NCBI RefSeq assembly: GCF_030272615.1
Contig: NC_081409.1
Location: 204,518,864-204,582,863, forward strand
Source of the DNA: Cryptomeria japonica
Taxonomy: Eukaryota; Streptophyta; Pinopsida; Cupressales; Cupressaceae
DNA: 64,000 nucleotides
Direction: 5' to 3'
Of the stretch, positions 36,854-49,829 are shown in pieces. Under the pieces are notes generated by a model. That model saw nothing but the letters and a program-made list of their open reading frames with translations, was not told the DNA's origin and did not search any database. The position numbers were made by a program, and so were the translations under genes. Numbering within the stretch: position 1 is the stretch's first letter; every line of letters begins with the position of its first letter.

Positions 36854-36979
36854 GAATGGTGAGCGTGGGAATGTCACATGGCAGCTGAGGTGCAAAAGTT
36901 ACATCAGAGATAGGATTGCTTGGAAGAGTTTCATTAGTACAAATAAAAATTATTGTTTGAAACATAAAATATCATTTTT

Positions 36980-37990
36980 TTTGTATTTATATATTAATAA
37001 TTATAATATATTAATGTTATTATTGCTATGAAATGTATCATTAGTTGTAAAAAACAATCAATCATGTGATGCCACATCAACTGCACAAGTATAGGGGCTT
37101 CTTTTGCACACTTATTGGTCTCACTTTTTTTTTGTACTGTTTTGGACACCTTTGCAAAAAGCATGTTGATGTGGCACCATACTTGATGATGTGGCCTTGA
37201 AACCTTAATTATAAACATGGGACTTGCCAAGTAAGCTGTTGTAAAAAATTGAGAGTGATTTGAAATTTCCACATAGGATTTTGAGAAGCACGAAGTTAGG
37301 GTGCACAACTAGTAGGTCATCTTCCCTATTCAATAAAACTCCAATTAAAGGAGTATTACATCTGAAATGGGTATTTTTGTTCCCATACGTAAATGACAGA
37401 CACATGTTCACCAACCTTATAGATCTTTTGGTTGAGAGTTCTTATTGAATAATAGGTTGTGAGCAATTCGGTCTCTGGTGTGAAATTTGCACGTCAGCTA
37501 GCGTTCAAACCTTTTAATGGAGTTCTTCTCTTTAGTGAAATAACCAGTATTTATGGAGTTCTTTTTTTTAATGAAATAACCAGTATTTATTTTACCATTT
37601 TGATAACACATTGCAAATTCTCCACAAGTATTATTTCAACGATTTTAGTGAATAAAAATTCTAAGCATGACATGAGAAATGTGGAAATTCGTGGGAGGTT
37701 TCTTAGCTTTAATACATTAGTATAACTAGTAGTTGCACTTTGGTGTGTAATGGGTAAATCAAAGAGGTATGAAAGGTCAATTAAGAAAAAAATTGGTCTA
37801 TTTTTATATATATTTGTGCAGTACGTGAGGTCAATTGATTGGAAATTTAGCAAATGTTGTTGTTTGTGCAATAGAAAGGTCTCAATGGAGAAGTTGTAGC
37901 TTCAAACCAACTATGCATCCACTTATAGGCATCCAAGAATGACTTAAACAAAACCTCTAAATCAAGAAGCCAATCTAGACCTATTGCCAA
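36980..37990. other. intergenic DNA with small direct repeats
   Basis: No gene seen. GTGAAATAACCAGTATTTAT and a close copy occur in tandem near 37,535-37,590. The upstream block found beside the intact peroxidase (26,340-27,440) is not recognisable here. Confidence 0.5.
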
Positions 37991-38009
37991 CATGCTCATA
38001 TTATGTTTG

Positions 38010-38482
38010 CAATAGGGGGACAAGGGGAAAGAGAGAGAGGGAGGGATAGATATAGAAAGAGGGAGAGATAGAGGGGGAAAGAGAAAAAGAGATATGGGTA
38101 AGGAGATGGAGATAGAGATCATATGGAGATGCAGATGGACGAGGAGATGGATATAGAGTGGAGAGGGAGAGATAAACTCACAGACACACATATGGAAAAG
38201 ATAAATATAGAGAGAGAGAGAGGGGGGGAGATAGAAAGATAAAGATAAAAATAAAAAGTGATATATAGAGTTAGAGAGAGAGATAGAGAATTAATGAGAT
38301 AGAGATAGAAGGGGAAATTGAAGAAAAATATGGAGAGATATAAATAAATAGGTAATAAGATATACATATAGAGGTCTAGGAAGACAACAAGGGATAAATA
38401 TGAATGGATATAGAGATGGAGGCATGCCTAGAGATAGAGGTACAAATGATGAAAGGTAAGTGAGGAAGAGGCAGAGAAGCAA

Positions 38483-38546
<64 letters not shown>

Positions 38547-38713
38547 TGGGGGAGATATAATGAGGAAGAGGTAGAGAGGGAGAGGTAGATAGATATAGAT
38601 GGTGAGATAGAGTGATAGAGAGATGAGATATAGAGAGGGGTAAAGGGAGACAAATATAGGGAGAGAAGCAAAGATAGAGAGGCAAAGATAGAGGGAGATA
38701 GAAATAGGGGGAA

Positions 38714-38766
<53 letters not shown>

Positions 38767-38820
38767 GGGAGAGGGAGAGGGATGGATAGAGATAGAAAGA
38801 GGAACAAAATGAGAGAGGAG
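38010..38820. repeat. GA-rich purine tract, left part
   Basis: GAGA and GATA-rich purine DNA with clean (GA)n runs at about 38,484-38,543 and 38,726-38,761. It continues beyond the copia insertion at 41,795, so the two parts were one tract before the insertion. The Ser-Leu frames on the minus strand are artefacts. Confidence 0.9.
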
Positions 38821-41794
38821 TGAAGAGCACAAGTGATCACTAAAAAGTTGGGGGGGGCGGGGGCGGGGGCGGAGGGCAGCGGTGAATAAGTGATTCTAAT
38901 TTTTTTAAACCAAAGTGTAAATACTGATAACACAACTAGATTAAAAGCACACACAAGAGAAGATCACATAACACAATGATTTACGAGGAAAATCCAATGT
39001 GTGAAGAACCTCTGTGAGAATAGCTAATGGAGTCTACTGCTCCAATATAACCTCACAATAGATTACAATATATTTTAGGGCGCCAACCCTTGACAAATTT
39101 AGAGCACCTGCTCAAGGAGCACTAACTCCTATTAAGAGCAGTTTGAGATATACAAATAGTTAGAACAATCAGTTATGAGTACAATGATTTTTTTTATTAC
39201 AAGTGAGTCTTGCAACCCTTGATTATCAAGGTCAGCCACATAATGTTGTTCTGGTGAACAATCGTTTTGAACTCCTCTAGTTGTACTATCTGATTTCTCT
39301 CTTTCCCTTCACTTATAATTTTCCCTCTTTGCTTGCTCTTCATTTTCACCTATCTCACTGTTATTCTGCAAATAAGACTACCAAAATGTTCACCTCTCTT
39401 TTCTCTTTACCCCTATTCTGCAGGTCCTCTTGATTTTTGTTATTCACTCTGGATTTTTGTTATTCACTCTTGTGCTCTCTGCAACTCTCTCTTTTCTTAA
39501 TATGCACACTAACACCTTTTCAATATCACTCCACCTGAGAATAGAAACCACCACTTCTCCTTATGCTTTGTAAGCTCTCTCTTTCTCACTGTTTGTACTA
39601 ACCCCCTTGTCTATACTTCACTATATTCTACTTCTTCTATCTTGCACATGTAAACACCCCACACAATCTCCACCTCACTTCACTTTTACTTGTACACTCT
39701 ACTTTCATTCTTCCAGCTCTCACTACTCAACTACTCTTGTCATTCCAGCTCAACTACTACTTGTCGACCAACTTCATTTTCCCTCTAGGATGAAATTTTA
39801 AAAATTGTCTCTTGGCCTCTGAGTAATAGTCTTGTCTGTAGGAGGATTTTATCTTTAGTACATTTCTCACAGACAAGTAGCAATCATAAATGTGTCCCAT
39901 TTGATTACTTCTGCACTTAGATTTTATCCCCAAGACAGACTACTTTGTTTGGTAATCTTGGATCTGATGTATTCTTTCAAGTTCCTCAATAGATTTGCAA
40001 ACAGAGTCCTTTAAATGCATTTGTATTCTTTCTTAATTTTTCCAGATAAGACATGTAACTACCTTATTTATTATTCACTGTGTCTGTAAGAAACGTCTTC
40101 TTCTCATCCGATTGTCTTCAAACCATTCCGGATACTCCACATCATCAACTTGATTATCCTCATCACCTGGTCAATGTTGGTCAATGGCCCATAGGGTCCA
40201 CTTGTTGATCGAGCTGCACAAGAGTCATCAAAATCCTCTCAGGCAGTTAAAAACCTTACATAAGGTCTTATCAACAAGAGTTTTTGAGCTCACAATGACC
40301 TAAAATCCTACAATTAACAATAGGCCCCTTATTTGACAAGACAAACAACTCTCTCGGCAAAAAAACTCCATGTTTGCATGAGACGCAAAGGTCATACCAA
40401 AAAAGATTATCGTTGAGTTTTCTATGTGTCACCACAAAGCATTTCGAGTTATGTCGAAACTCCAAGTCTTGCGGAAAAGAATTTTTTTGCCAAAACTAGC
40501 ACCCAGTTACCGCGACCCGGACCAAATGTCGGCCAGACCACCCATGAGTCACACCGAACACAAATATTTCGATGTAGTTTCCAAAACCACCAAGAGATCA
40601 AAAGTGTCTCACTAAACACAAATGTCACAATGAAGACATTAAGTATCGATCAACAAAGGGCAGGCTCCATACAAATAGATCATGGCCTAGTAGTACCAAA
40701 AAGCCACTACCACCTAGAATTTTGTATGTTGATGTGACAGTAAATGTGTCACATCAGAGCCTTTAGTCATCCTAGTGGGCCCCATATCAGTATAACATAC
40801 TGTTCGCTAAGAAATAAATCCCATCACAACGAAAAATAGAACCATGTCGGTATGACATACAAAAGTAGATGTAGAATAAAGCCCGTCAAAATGAAAATAG
40901 AACCCTTGTGACATATAGAGGTCGATGTAGAATAATAATTCTAGGTCTGAGACACATAAATTTGACTCTTTTGCACATCATCAATCCATTTTGTCTGCAT
41001 CTCATCCCATCTCTTCTGCAACTGCAACCTGCCCTAGTTGACATCAATGACAACATTGCCAACAATTTCCCCCTTTGACATTGATGTCAACACGTAGACT
41101 TCCTCCCCCTTTGACAACAATGGCAAATGGATGGTATACCTGAGACATTTCATCTGATTTGCAAAATATTTGACATCTAGCAATAAACTCAATCTCAAAC
41201 CATATATCTCTGCTAAAAGACATTAAATCTCCACACATGGATGAAACTCACTCATGGATGACACTCATCCTGCAATAATTATACACTATGGAGTTAAAGC
41301 ACTTCCCCTCCTTTGAATTTGTAGTATATAACTAAAGCACTGAGTTTTTTCTTTCCTGAAAACTATAATGAGATTTAATGATGTATACAGTAAATTAGTA
41401 GGCTCCCCCTGTGAATTTGCATGTCCTTTGTGTTGGAACCATGCATCTGTAACCAATCTGAAAAGAGACTGCATCCATCAAACATGTGTATTGGTAACTC
41501 CCATGTGATTCACATCTATTGGCAATCCACTAGATGAACCATTATTATCGTATAAGTCTCCTAAGGATCAAAATCAATATACAAAAGCATCCTGCAAACA
41601 CCCGTGGGTTCAAGGATTGAAGATGAATCTCTTAGCTCCCCTTAAACCGTGACCATTTGAATCACTGAAGTATTAAAGGATGGAGGGACCACACCCAATT
41701 TGAATCTCAAATAATCAAAAGTATTCTTGGGAAATGGCTTGGTAAAAATATCTGCAACCTGCCCTAGTTGACATCAATGACAACATTGCCAACA
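38821..41794 (-). mobile_element. copia-type LTR retroelement with large internal deletion
   Basis: The element lies on the minus strand between 5-bp direct repeats AGGAG (38,816-38,820 and 41,795-41,799). A complete 3' LTR spans 38,821-41,064 (about 2.24 kb, ends TG...CA). It is followed inward by a polypurine tract (CAAAGGGGGAAAT on the minus strand, from 41,065). At the other end only the first ~40 bases of the 5' LTR remain (about 41,752-41,794), joined directly to the end of the polymerase frame. The junction falls in GTTGCAG, present in both partners. The primer site, gag, protease, integrase and most of the polymerase are gone. Confidence 0.8.
41642..41758 (-). pseudogene. C-terminal remnant of copia RNase H
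   Basis: The minus strand reads VADIFTKPFPKNTFDYLRFK and continues LGVVPPSFNTSVIQMVTV to a TAA at 41,642-41,644. The VADIFTKP motif is the usual end of the Ty1/copia RNase H domain. Everything upstream has been deleted, so this is a 38-codon fossil that fixes the element's orientation and superfamily. Confidence 0.85.
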
Positions 41795-41889
41795 AGGAGA
41801 TGGAAAGATAGAAAGATAAAGATATAGGAAGTGAATATATAGTGAGAGGTGGAGAGGAATATATAGAGAGATATTTAGAGACATAGATG

Positions 41890-41969
<80 letters not shown>

Positions 41970-43145
41970 TAGGGATAGAGGGGGAAAGAATGAGAGAAAG
42001 TAGGTGATAAAGACAAGTAATATAGAGGAGAAAGATAGAGAGATAGAGATAGGGAGGGAGAAACATCTATAGAGAGTGTGTTTGTGTGTGAGTGCAAGAG
42101 AGATAGAGGGAGAGATATTTGTACAATTATATAAAGAGGGAAGGACATGAAAGGGGAGAAATGGATAGAGGATAGAAAGTAGATATAAAGAAAAATAGGG
42201 AGTAATAGGGAGAGAGGGAGAGGGATAGAAAGAGGAAGACATACAAAGATTGAGATAGTGGAAAAGATAGAGGGGAAGAGAGAAAGAGAGATGTAGGGAG
42301 AGATAAGGAGATAGACATAGGGAGAAAGATAAAGGGTACGATAGAGATATAGATGGAGATGGAGTTGGATGTGGAGATGGAGATGGAGATGGAGAGAAGG
42401 AGAAAGATAGAAAGATAAAGACAGAGATAATAAGGGACAAACAAGGAGTTTGTGTGTATATGAGTGAGAAAGATGCGTAGAGAGAGATAGAGAAGGGGTA
42501 TATATAGAGAGAGAGGAGGGAGAGGGAAGGAGATAAATAGAGAAAGGATCTAGAGAAGTAGAGATATATAGAAATATGGATTGTATGGAGAAAGGTAGAG
42601 AGAGATAGGGATATAAATAAGGAGATACAAAGATATATAAATTAGGAAAGATAGGTATGTGAGAGAGAGATAAATATATAAAGAGGGAGATTTAGAATGA
42701 GAGAGGAAGAGGGAGAGAAATACAGACAAAAAGAGGGAGACAAGAAGATAGGGGAAGGTGCATAGATAGAAATATAAGAATATAGGAAGTGATATATAGA
42801 GAGACATAGAGGGATATATATAGAGTTGGGGGGGGGGACCGAGAGATGGGAAGATAGAAATAGTGGGGGCCCAAGATTGAGAGATTAGGGGGGTGATAGA
42901 GAAAAGTAATAGAGAGAAAAGGAGAACGAGATCAAGAGGGGGGAAATAGAGACAAAGAGGGAGAAATAGGGAGTGTGTGTAAGTGAATCAGATAGAGATA
43001 TAGAGATAGAGATATAGAGAGAGTAATAGGGTGAGAGAGATATGCAATAGAGATAGAGAGGAAGAGAAATAGAGGATAAAGGATAAATAGAGAGATAAAA
43101 TGAGGGAATGATGGGGAGTGAGGGAGAGATAGGGGTCAAAATATT
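41795..43145. repeat. GA/GATA-rich purine tract with (TG)n, right part
   Basis: Continuation of the 38-kb purine tract. It holds a clean (TG)n run of about 77 bases at 41,892-41,968, many GATAGAGA repeats, GGAGATGGAGATGGA repeats near 42,355-42,395 and a run of ten G near 42,829. No gene is called. Confidence 0.95.
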
Positions 43146-43149
43146 CTTG

Positions 43150-44740
43150 TGCATTTGTCATTAGTTATTTTTTTGTGAGTCCTTAATAATTCCCCGTCAT
43201 GTTCTATTAGTTTTTCATTGTGCATGTTTTGTAAGGTATAATGAAATTATATTTGAATCAGGTCACCACCTTCTTATATAAATGTAGTGTCGTAAATTGT
43301 AAGCCCTTACAATTTCACACTCCTTTTTGTGTGCTTACCTCAGTGTGTCTCTTCCTAACTATTTTTCGAATATGTTTCTAGCCTTTGCATTGTAAAACTG
43401 ATGTCATAATATCATATGGTGACCTTGGTATCTATCCTAAGCTTGTTATCACCTAAGATACCTTTGTTTCACCATTTTTTGGGTGGACCAGGGCGTTGGG
43501 CACCCTTGTTCTAGTGGACTATGAAACTAGGTACCCTTGTCCCCCCACAATGGGCTCATTTTTAAGTAGGTTGATGTATCGATTCCCGCTAGTTGATTCT
43601 TGTTCTCAATATTTAATATGATCATTAGAGGCAGGCATAATTTATGAAATACCTTATGAGCTCTATATAACAATATCTTTCCTAATTCATTATGATACCC
43701 ATACATCCAGAAGCATAACATCTCATATCATTTCATCCCACCATATTCTTCAAGAGTAAGTATCATTGGAAAATTTATTTAGATCTAATCATTATGTCTC
43801 CAAATGCCAAAACACTAGCACCAATATCAACTATTGGGCTAGGAATGGTCGAAGCCATAATAACTTAGCTTTTAATGAGCTTGACATTTAAGGTAGCTTA
43901 ATAACCTAACCAATTGTCAACAAACTTTTTTTATGGGCTTGTAATCTTAAGAAATTTAATTTTGGAAATGTTGTTTCATGTTGGAAAAGTAGTCTATGAT
44001 AAATAAATAAAAAGCCCCAAAAATATTCTCACATTGAAAAGTGGTTTCACACAAAAATAAACTAAAGAAACTAATTTGTTACATCTTCAACCATTTGATG
44101 TCTAAATCAATAATACCATTATTTTTATTTTCAGACAAATATTACACCTAAATATGCAAATATTAGTAAATTATAACTTAATAATATGATTACTTTCCAT
44201 TTCATGAAACTTGGCCTTATATCTTACATAATTTATATATCAAATATATTCATGATAACACATTAATCTTAATACTAAATTTGTTGGGGAAGCGAAAGCA
44301 TAAACCGAGAAGATCAAATATTGCTGCACAAATTAGTTGGAAAGAAATAATAAAGAGAATGAAATGGAATAATAGAATAACACATAAGAAGCTGATTTAC
44401 GTGATAAAACTTTGACAAAATATCAAGAAAACATCTACAAGGAAAGGGTATCAATATTCATATTGCTTGAAGAAAACAATTATAAACTCCATAGCTAGCT
44501 ACTACTATTAGGTGCTGCTATAACTTTTACAATTTGAATTTGCAATTGGGTATATGCAGGATCATGGGGGTCCAAAAAGTGGCGATATGAAAAAAATAGC
44601 CTTCTCCACTCGCCTAAAAATGCAAAAAATCCACGTTGACTTTTTGCTTGGCTTGGATGTTAGTATATCTTGCCATGGCAAAAACCCAACCAAATTGGAT
44701 ATTCGATAATATCAGATATCTGATATCAATGAGATATTAT
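43150..44740. other. intergenic DNA, possible LTR scrap
   Basis: No gene seen. A segment from about 44,284 (TGTTGGGGAAGCGAAAGC, later GATTTACGTGATAAAAC) resembles the style of copia LTRs, but no partner LTR, primer site or coding remnant supports it. Confidence 0.35.
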
Positions 44741-44744
44741 ATTA

Positions 44745-44909
44745 AAAAATATATAATATATTATATATATAATATAATATATAATATATTATATTATATA
44801 TTATATTATATATTATATAATGTATAATATATTGTATATTAATATAAAATATTATATTATATATTATATATAATATAATATATTATTTTTATATAATGCA
44901 TATTATATT
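44745..44909. repeat. AT-rich microsatellite split by the LTR element
   Basis: TATAATATATTA-type repeats continue on the far side of the element (51,626-51,650), showing that the element inserted into this microsatellite. Confidence 0.85.
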
Positions 44910-45712
44910 TGTTAGGATTCCCAAAGATACTGAGAGAGGGGGGAGGGGAGGGGGGGGGGGGTGAATCAGTATCTAACCGGTATATAAATTTACTTGACTT
45001 AAAACATGAAAAGCATATCAAAACTGTGTACCGGTAAACTAGAAATAATGGAGTAACTAAGAATAATAACAACAACATGAGAAGCACACCATAACATAGT
45101 ATTTTAACGAGGAAACCTGGTGTGGGAAAAACCTCGGTGGGATTTGTGACCCACAATATTCGCTTACTGACCAATAAGAGAATATTACTTTTACAATAGG
45201 GGCCTGCACATGCAAGAAGGCCAAGTGCCTAGAGCTCACTGCTCAATTACAAAAGAAGTCACACTGACTTACAACAGGATTATAAAAATCCAATGTCTTG
45301 TACTGCTTCAGATTAGCATCTGCTATGCCAGGTTCAGTACCGGTTTAAGCTCTACTACATACATAAACCCTTAACCAATAATCTGCACATTAGGTCTACA
45401 TAATTTCCCTATCTCCTTACAAAATGGTCTACAATGATCTCATACATATATGAGTCATATTATAGCTCGCCATGTCGGCTTACAATGATTTTATAATTAA
45501 TTACAAAATACATTTTAAACAAAATTGAAGTCGGCCAAGGTGTCGGTATCCTTCCTCTCACTGTCGGTGTTCTGTATGCTGGTGTAGAGTCAGTTTGTCG
45601 GTGTCGGTGCCGGTATCTTTGTCTTGCCGGTCTCATATGATTGCAAGGTTGCCATCAATGACAAAACCTTCAATCACTTACAATTTCTCATTGGAGTGTG
45701 CATTTTCCAACA
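44910..45712 (-). repeat. 3' LTR of the non-autonomous element
   Basis: 803 bp with TG...CA ends on the minus strand. It contains the same G-run near its 3' end as the other LTR (different length) and multiple CCGGT motifs. It abuts the polypurine tract. Confidence 0.92.
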
Positions 45713-45913
45713 ATCTCCCCCTTTGGCATTGATGGCAACACTCATGAGAAAAATCAAAAGTGTCCAAAATAATATCCAAAAATAGTCTGCCAAAATTGTC
45801 TTACCAAAACTATGTGCCAAAAAATCTATGCTCCCCCTGAGCAGATGATGTCCTTTCTTCTGACCATATTTCTCATCCCACTACTCCCCCTTTGACATCA
45901 ATGACAAAGGTTG

Positions 45914-48900
45914 TCATTCCATGTCAATGGAGTCCTGCCTGGATTCTTGTAACCGGTGGGTTACAATATGAAAGATATCTGTCAAAATCAAATTTACACC
46001 ATTACTGAATGTTTTGTTGTCTTTTATTGCCTCTTGAGTTCTTTGCATTGTACCGGTGAGTATGTGCATTTTCTCTTCCGGTGTCTTCAGTCCAGGAACC
46101 AGAGCCTCAGATATTTCTTTTCTCAAAGAAATAAGGTATTCTAGTCTTGGACTAAGTCTGCATTTCAAGTCCTTTGCTTTATCCTTTATTCCCTATTTGT
46201 CCTTTTCTAGTTTCTTGATTTTCTCTTCATGCTTTGCAATCTTCTTTTCTAACTCCAGAAATGAATCCGATGCACCTATCAAATTGTCAGCAATATTGTT
46301 TATCTTATCTTGTACTTTGTTGATCTCCTTGTCAAGATCCTCTGTCAAAATATTTGTTTTACAAGTGTCTCTGTATAGTTTCTTGAGGTAAAAAATTATT
46401 TCTCCAAGTTCTGGTAATAGAGTATCCATTTCTTCCTTGTTCTTCTTCACAATATCTTCAACTAATTTCTCTTTTTCCTTTATCATTCTTTCCTTAAATG
46501 TATCCTCATTTGTTTGATCAATAGTCAATAAGTTGTGGGTGATGAACTTAGACAATGTGTCTAGTTGTCCTAAAGAATCCTTATAATCAATTGTGCACTT
46601 TGGTGCAATCAATTTAAGAATTGGTATTGTATCATCAATAGCCTTAAAGGCTCGTGCATTGCATTCGATGATCTTCTTTATTGAATCTAACAGGACCTCT
46701 GTTACACTTGTAGGTCTAAATTCTACCATAGTTGTACCAGTAGTTTTCCAACAGTCTTTACAATAGCCATGCTACCGGTTGTGGTAATTACCTTGCTTGA
46801 TTCAACCTCTGGTAGGTCAGTCTGTGTTTGTGTTTCTACAAACAAAGGTTTATGCTTTTTAGTTTGGGCCGGTGGCACTATCTCTGTCTAAACTTGAGCT
46901 TCAACTTGTACCGGTTTTGGTTTCTCTATCCGTATCTCAGAGGGTTTCTCTGAGCTTTTAACTGCCAGTTTCTCAGATGTAATCTCTATTTGTACCTTAG
47001 AACTCTCTTTTGCCAGTTCTTTGGATGGTTTATTTGTTGTTTCTATCGGTTCCTTAGTGGTATCCTCTGCTAGTTGCTCTGCTTGTGAAGGTTTTTCTAT
47101 GTTCAACTCAACCTTTACAGTCGGTGACTTAGTAGTCATATTTTTCTCCTTAACCTCAGTGGTTTCTCTGTCAACCACGACATTAATTTCCTGTGTGTCT
47201 ACATTTACCGTATACAAAATTTCAGATTTAGGATTTGTATCCTCTATCGGAGTCTTCATACTCTCTGTGGTCAGTTGTCTATCAGTAGTGTCTATCAGTG
47301 GAGTATCTGAAAGAGGTGGGGGCATATTGTCAGTTATTTTTAGGCTTGGTGGTCCACCTACCTTACCTTTCCCCTTATCTCTATCCTTTTGATATACTTT
47401 GATAGTTTTAAGCCTAAGTAATTCTTCCTCTCTTTCTTTTTCCACAAAGAATATATCCCATCCATCTGTTGTTTCCTCAGATACTTCATTTACTCTACCT
47501 TCCATTAGTGCTACATGTTGGTGAGCAGTGGAGAATACTGTTCGGTTAGCCTCACTGATTAATTTGTCTATTTCATCAGGTGAGTTAACTGGATGCACTG
47601 CCAGTAATTTTTCAATCTTAATCTTCTTATCCAGCTCAACAATGTCTAATCTTCTATCTTCAAGTCTCCTATACAGATCATTTGGAATTTCATCAACAAC
47701 TTCCATTAAGAATTTCTTGTATATATTTAAGTGTAAAATTAAACTGTTCTCTATGCTTTCCTTGTCATCAGCTGGTAGTGTGTTGTATACTTTGTGATGT
47801 TTTTCAACTTACCATCCTCTGTTATTTCGCTAAGAATTTTGTCTAGAGGAGTAATAGTTTATTTCACCTTCTTCTTCTTAGGAGTCATTTTCATCGCTGG
47901 AGGGCTTACTACCTGTTGCTTCTATCTTGTCCTTTTTGGTGTAGGAGAGGGTGTCGGGGAGGGTTTTCTTTTCCTTTCAACCCTTTTAAATACTGTCGAT
48001 ATGTAACTCTCAGAAGAAGTTCCAACCGGTGAAAGATGAGTTTTCAGTTGAGGTGCTTCCAACTCACTTTTAATTATACCAGTTTGTCTCAAAACATTTT
48101 CCTTGATTGCCTTTGTTTGCCGGGTTCCTTTCCTTATGGTTGCTTCAACCTTCTTAACCCTTTTCCTTGATTGAATTCCACTTTCTATTGTTTTAGCATT
48201 TCCAAAAACTTCCTCTTCCGGTTCCTTTGGAGCTTCAAGGAGGGCTTTTGCATAAGTTTCAATGATGTTGTCATCTATTTCATAGCCCATTTCAGTTACC
48301 CAAATAGTTCTAGGGACAACTGCTTCCATCCAAATTTTATCTTTCTTGATCACAAAATAGATTTCTTTCTGATACTTATCCACAATAGCTTGTGACAGTC
48401 TTACTTTGGTTTTCATTCGAGCCTTCAATGCTTGAAAATACTCATTTAGGTTTTTCTCCCTGTTCTCTCCCATATTGTTTAGTAAATCTAATAGTTGTTT
48501 TCCTACCCGTATGTCAAAACCAAAATATCTAGCACCAATACCAGGCACTTGTTTGGTTATATACAACATCAAACAAACAAGTAAGTTTCCAAATCTGACT
48601 ATTCCTTTCTTATCTCTTTTAATCTTCCCCAAATTGTCTATCAACTCATCTTTAAGCCATTCACATATGTCTATCTTTGCATTATCATTGATCATATCAT
48701 ATGCACTCTTGATACACAGGCTAGAAACCGAGTTCAACCTATTTGCATGTGTAGCCTTATAACCTAAGATCATACTAATAAATTTGATATTTATATCTTT
48801 TACATCGTTTACCCTTAGAGATCTTTTATCAAATGTTGCACTAGTTAGGTTTATCACTGTGTCATTTGAGACCTTCTTTGTTTTGTCTGGTCTGTTACCG

Positions 48901-49337
48901 ATGGAGGGTAACCCTGTTACAACTTTTACTGCTTCTTTTGTGATTTTATGAATTGAGTCCAACCAGAAAAATTCACCATGTAATCTGCTTAACACAATCC
49001 TTATGATATCCTTAGGAAAATCCAGGATACTAAGAATTTCAGTGAAACCTAGGGTTTCCACTATCTTATGTTCAGGCTTGACATTTCTAGATTCATCACA
49101 AATCATGGTTTTAAACATGTTCTTAATCTCATCATCACCTAATTCCTCAATATGATAGTGTATATACATCCTAGGGTCTTCAACATATACTAATCCTTTA
49201 GGGATTTGAGAGAATGCACCTATGCTATCATCTTTCTTCGCAATTTTGGGAACTAGCTGGAATACAGGTCTAGGGCTCTTAACAACTTCAACAATAGTAG
49301 GGTTTACAATAAATTTAGGAGTGGATGAAGATGCCAT
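45914..49337 (-). pseudogene. very long unknown reading frame in the non-autonomous element
   Basis: From ATG at 49,337 (MASSSTPKFIVNPTIVEVV) the frame runs about 1,140 codons to a stop at 45,914-45,916, just short of the polypurine tract. It is broken by in-frame stops at 47,922, 47,859, 46,888 and 46,193 and a frameshift near 46,740 and possibly one near 47,780. The first 471 codons are open and look folded (IRIVLSRLHGEFFWLDSIHK, EAVKVVTGLPSIGNRPDK, ARYFGFDIRVGKQLLDLLNN). A basic stretch follows (RKRKPSPTPSPTPKRTR). Next come a charged region, a Thr/Pro/Glu-rich middle (MPPPLSDTPLIDTTDRQL) and a long coiled coil at the C-terminus. I recognise no family. Most stops replace probable CAA/CAG codons. 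Its position in a retroelement with matched LTRs shows it is element cargo rather than a host gene. Confidence 0.75.
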
Positions 49338-49829
49338 AGCTATAAATACCTCAATCTACCTTAAGGATGAATGATTTGATGGATTGCTTCACTTCTTCGC
49401 TTAGAATGCCTTCGCTCGGGAATTTTCGCGCTCTCGAAGATTTGAATGCTCGGTGAATGAAAAAGGAGCCAAAACATTTGCTTTATAATGTTATTTTCTC
49501 CAACTGCCACATTTAATGCTTGTCGGTTAAGTCACAACTTAACTCATCAGCCGGTATAGAAGTAATTTCAACTTCTTACCATCAACTAAGGGAATAATAG
49601 CATGTTTTTCATTTTGTTGCTAAACCCCCAAAATATTTTGCTTCAGTTAGATGAAGATTCTCCTGTCAGTGGAGTGTTACTATGTTCTGTCGGTGAAGGA
49701 ATATTTTCATCAATATTCTGATCCGACTTTCTGATCCATTATTTTGAGAATTCTTGCTTTACCTCTTCAACTTTTTCTTTACCTTTCAAACTCGGACCTT
49801 TATTATTTGCCAGTGAGGACTTGCTTCTA

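Noticed and set aside
39600-40740. Short plus-strand frames within the 2.2-kb LTR as host genes
   Set aside because: They lie within a bounded LTR, are short, and show no motif or splice support.
38821-41794. Solo LTR interpretation
   Set aside because: A polypurine tract, the end of RNase H and the first bases of a second LTR are still present, so it is a deletion derivative rather than a solo LTR.
41774-42148. Thr-His repeat protein resembling a metal-binding histidine-rich domain
   Set aside because: It is the (TG)n microsatellite read on the minus strand; no coding context.
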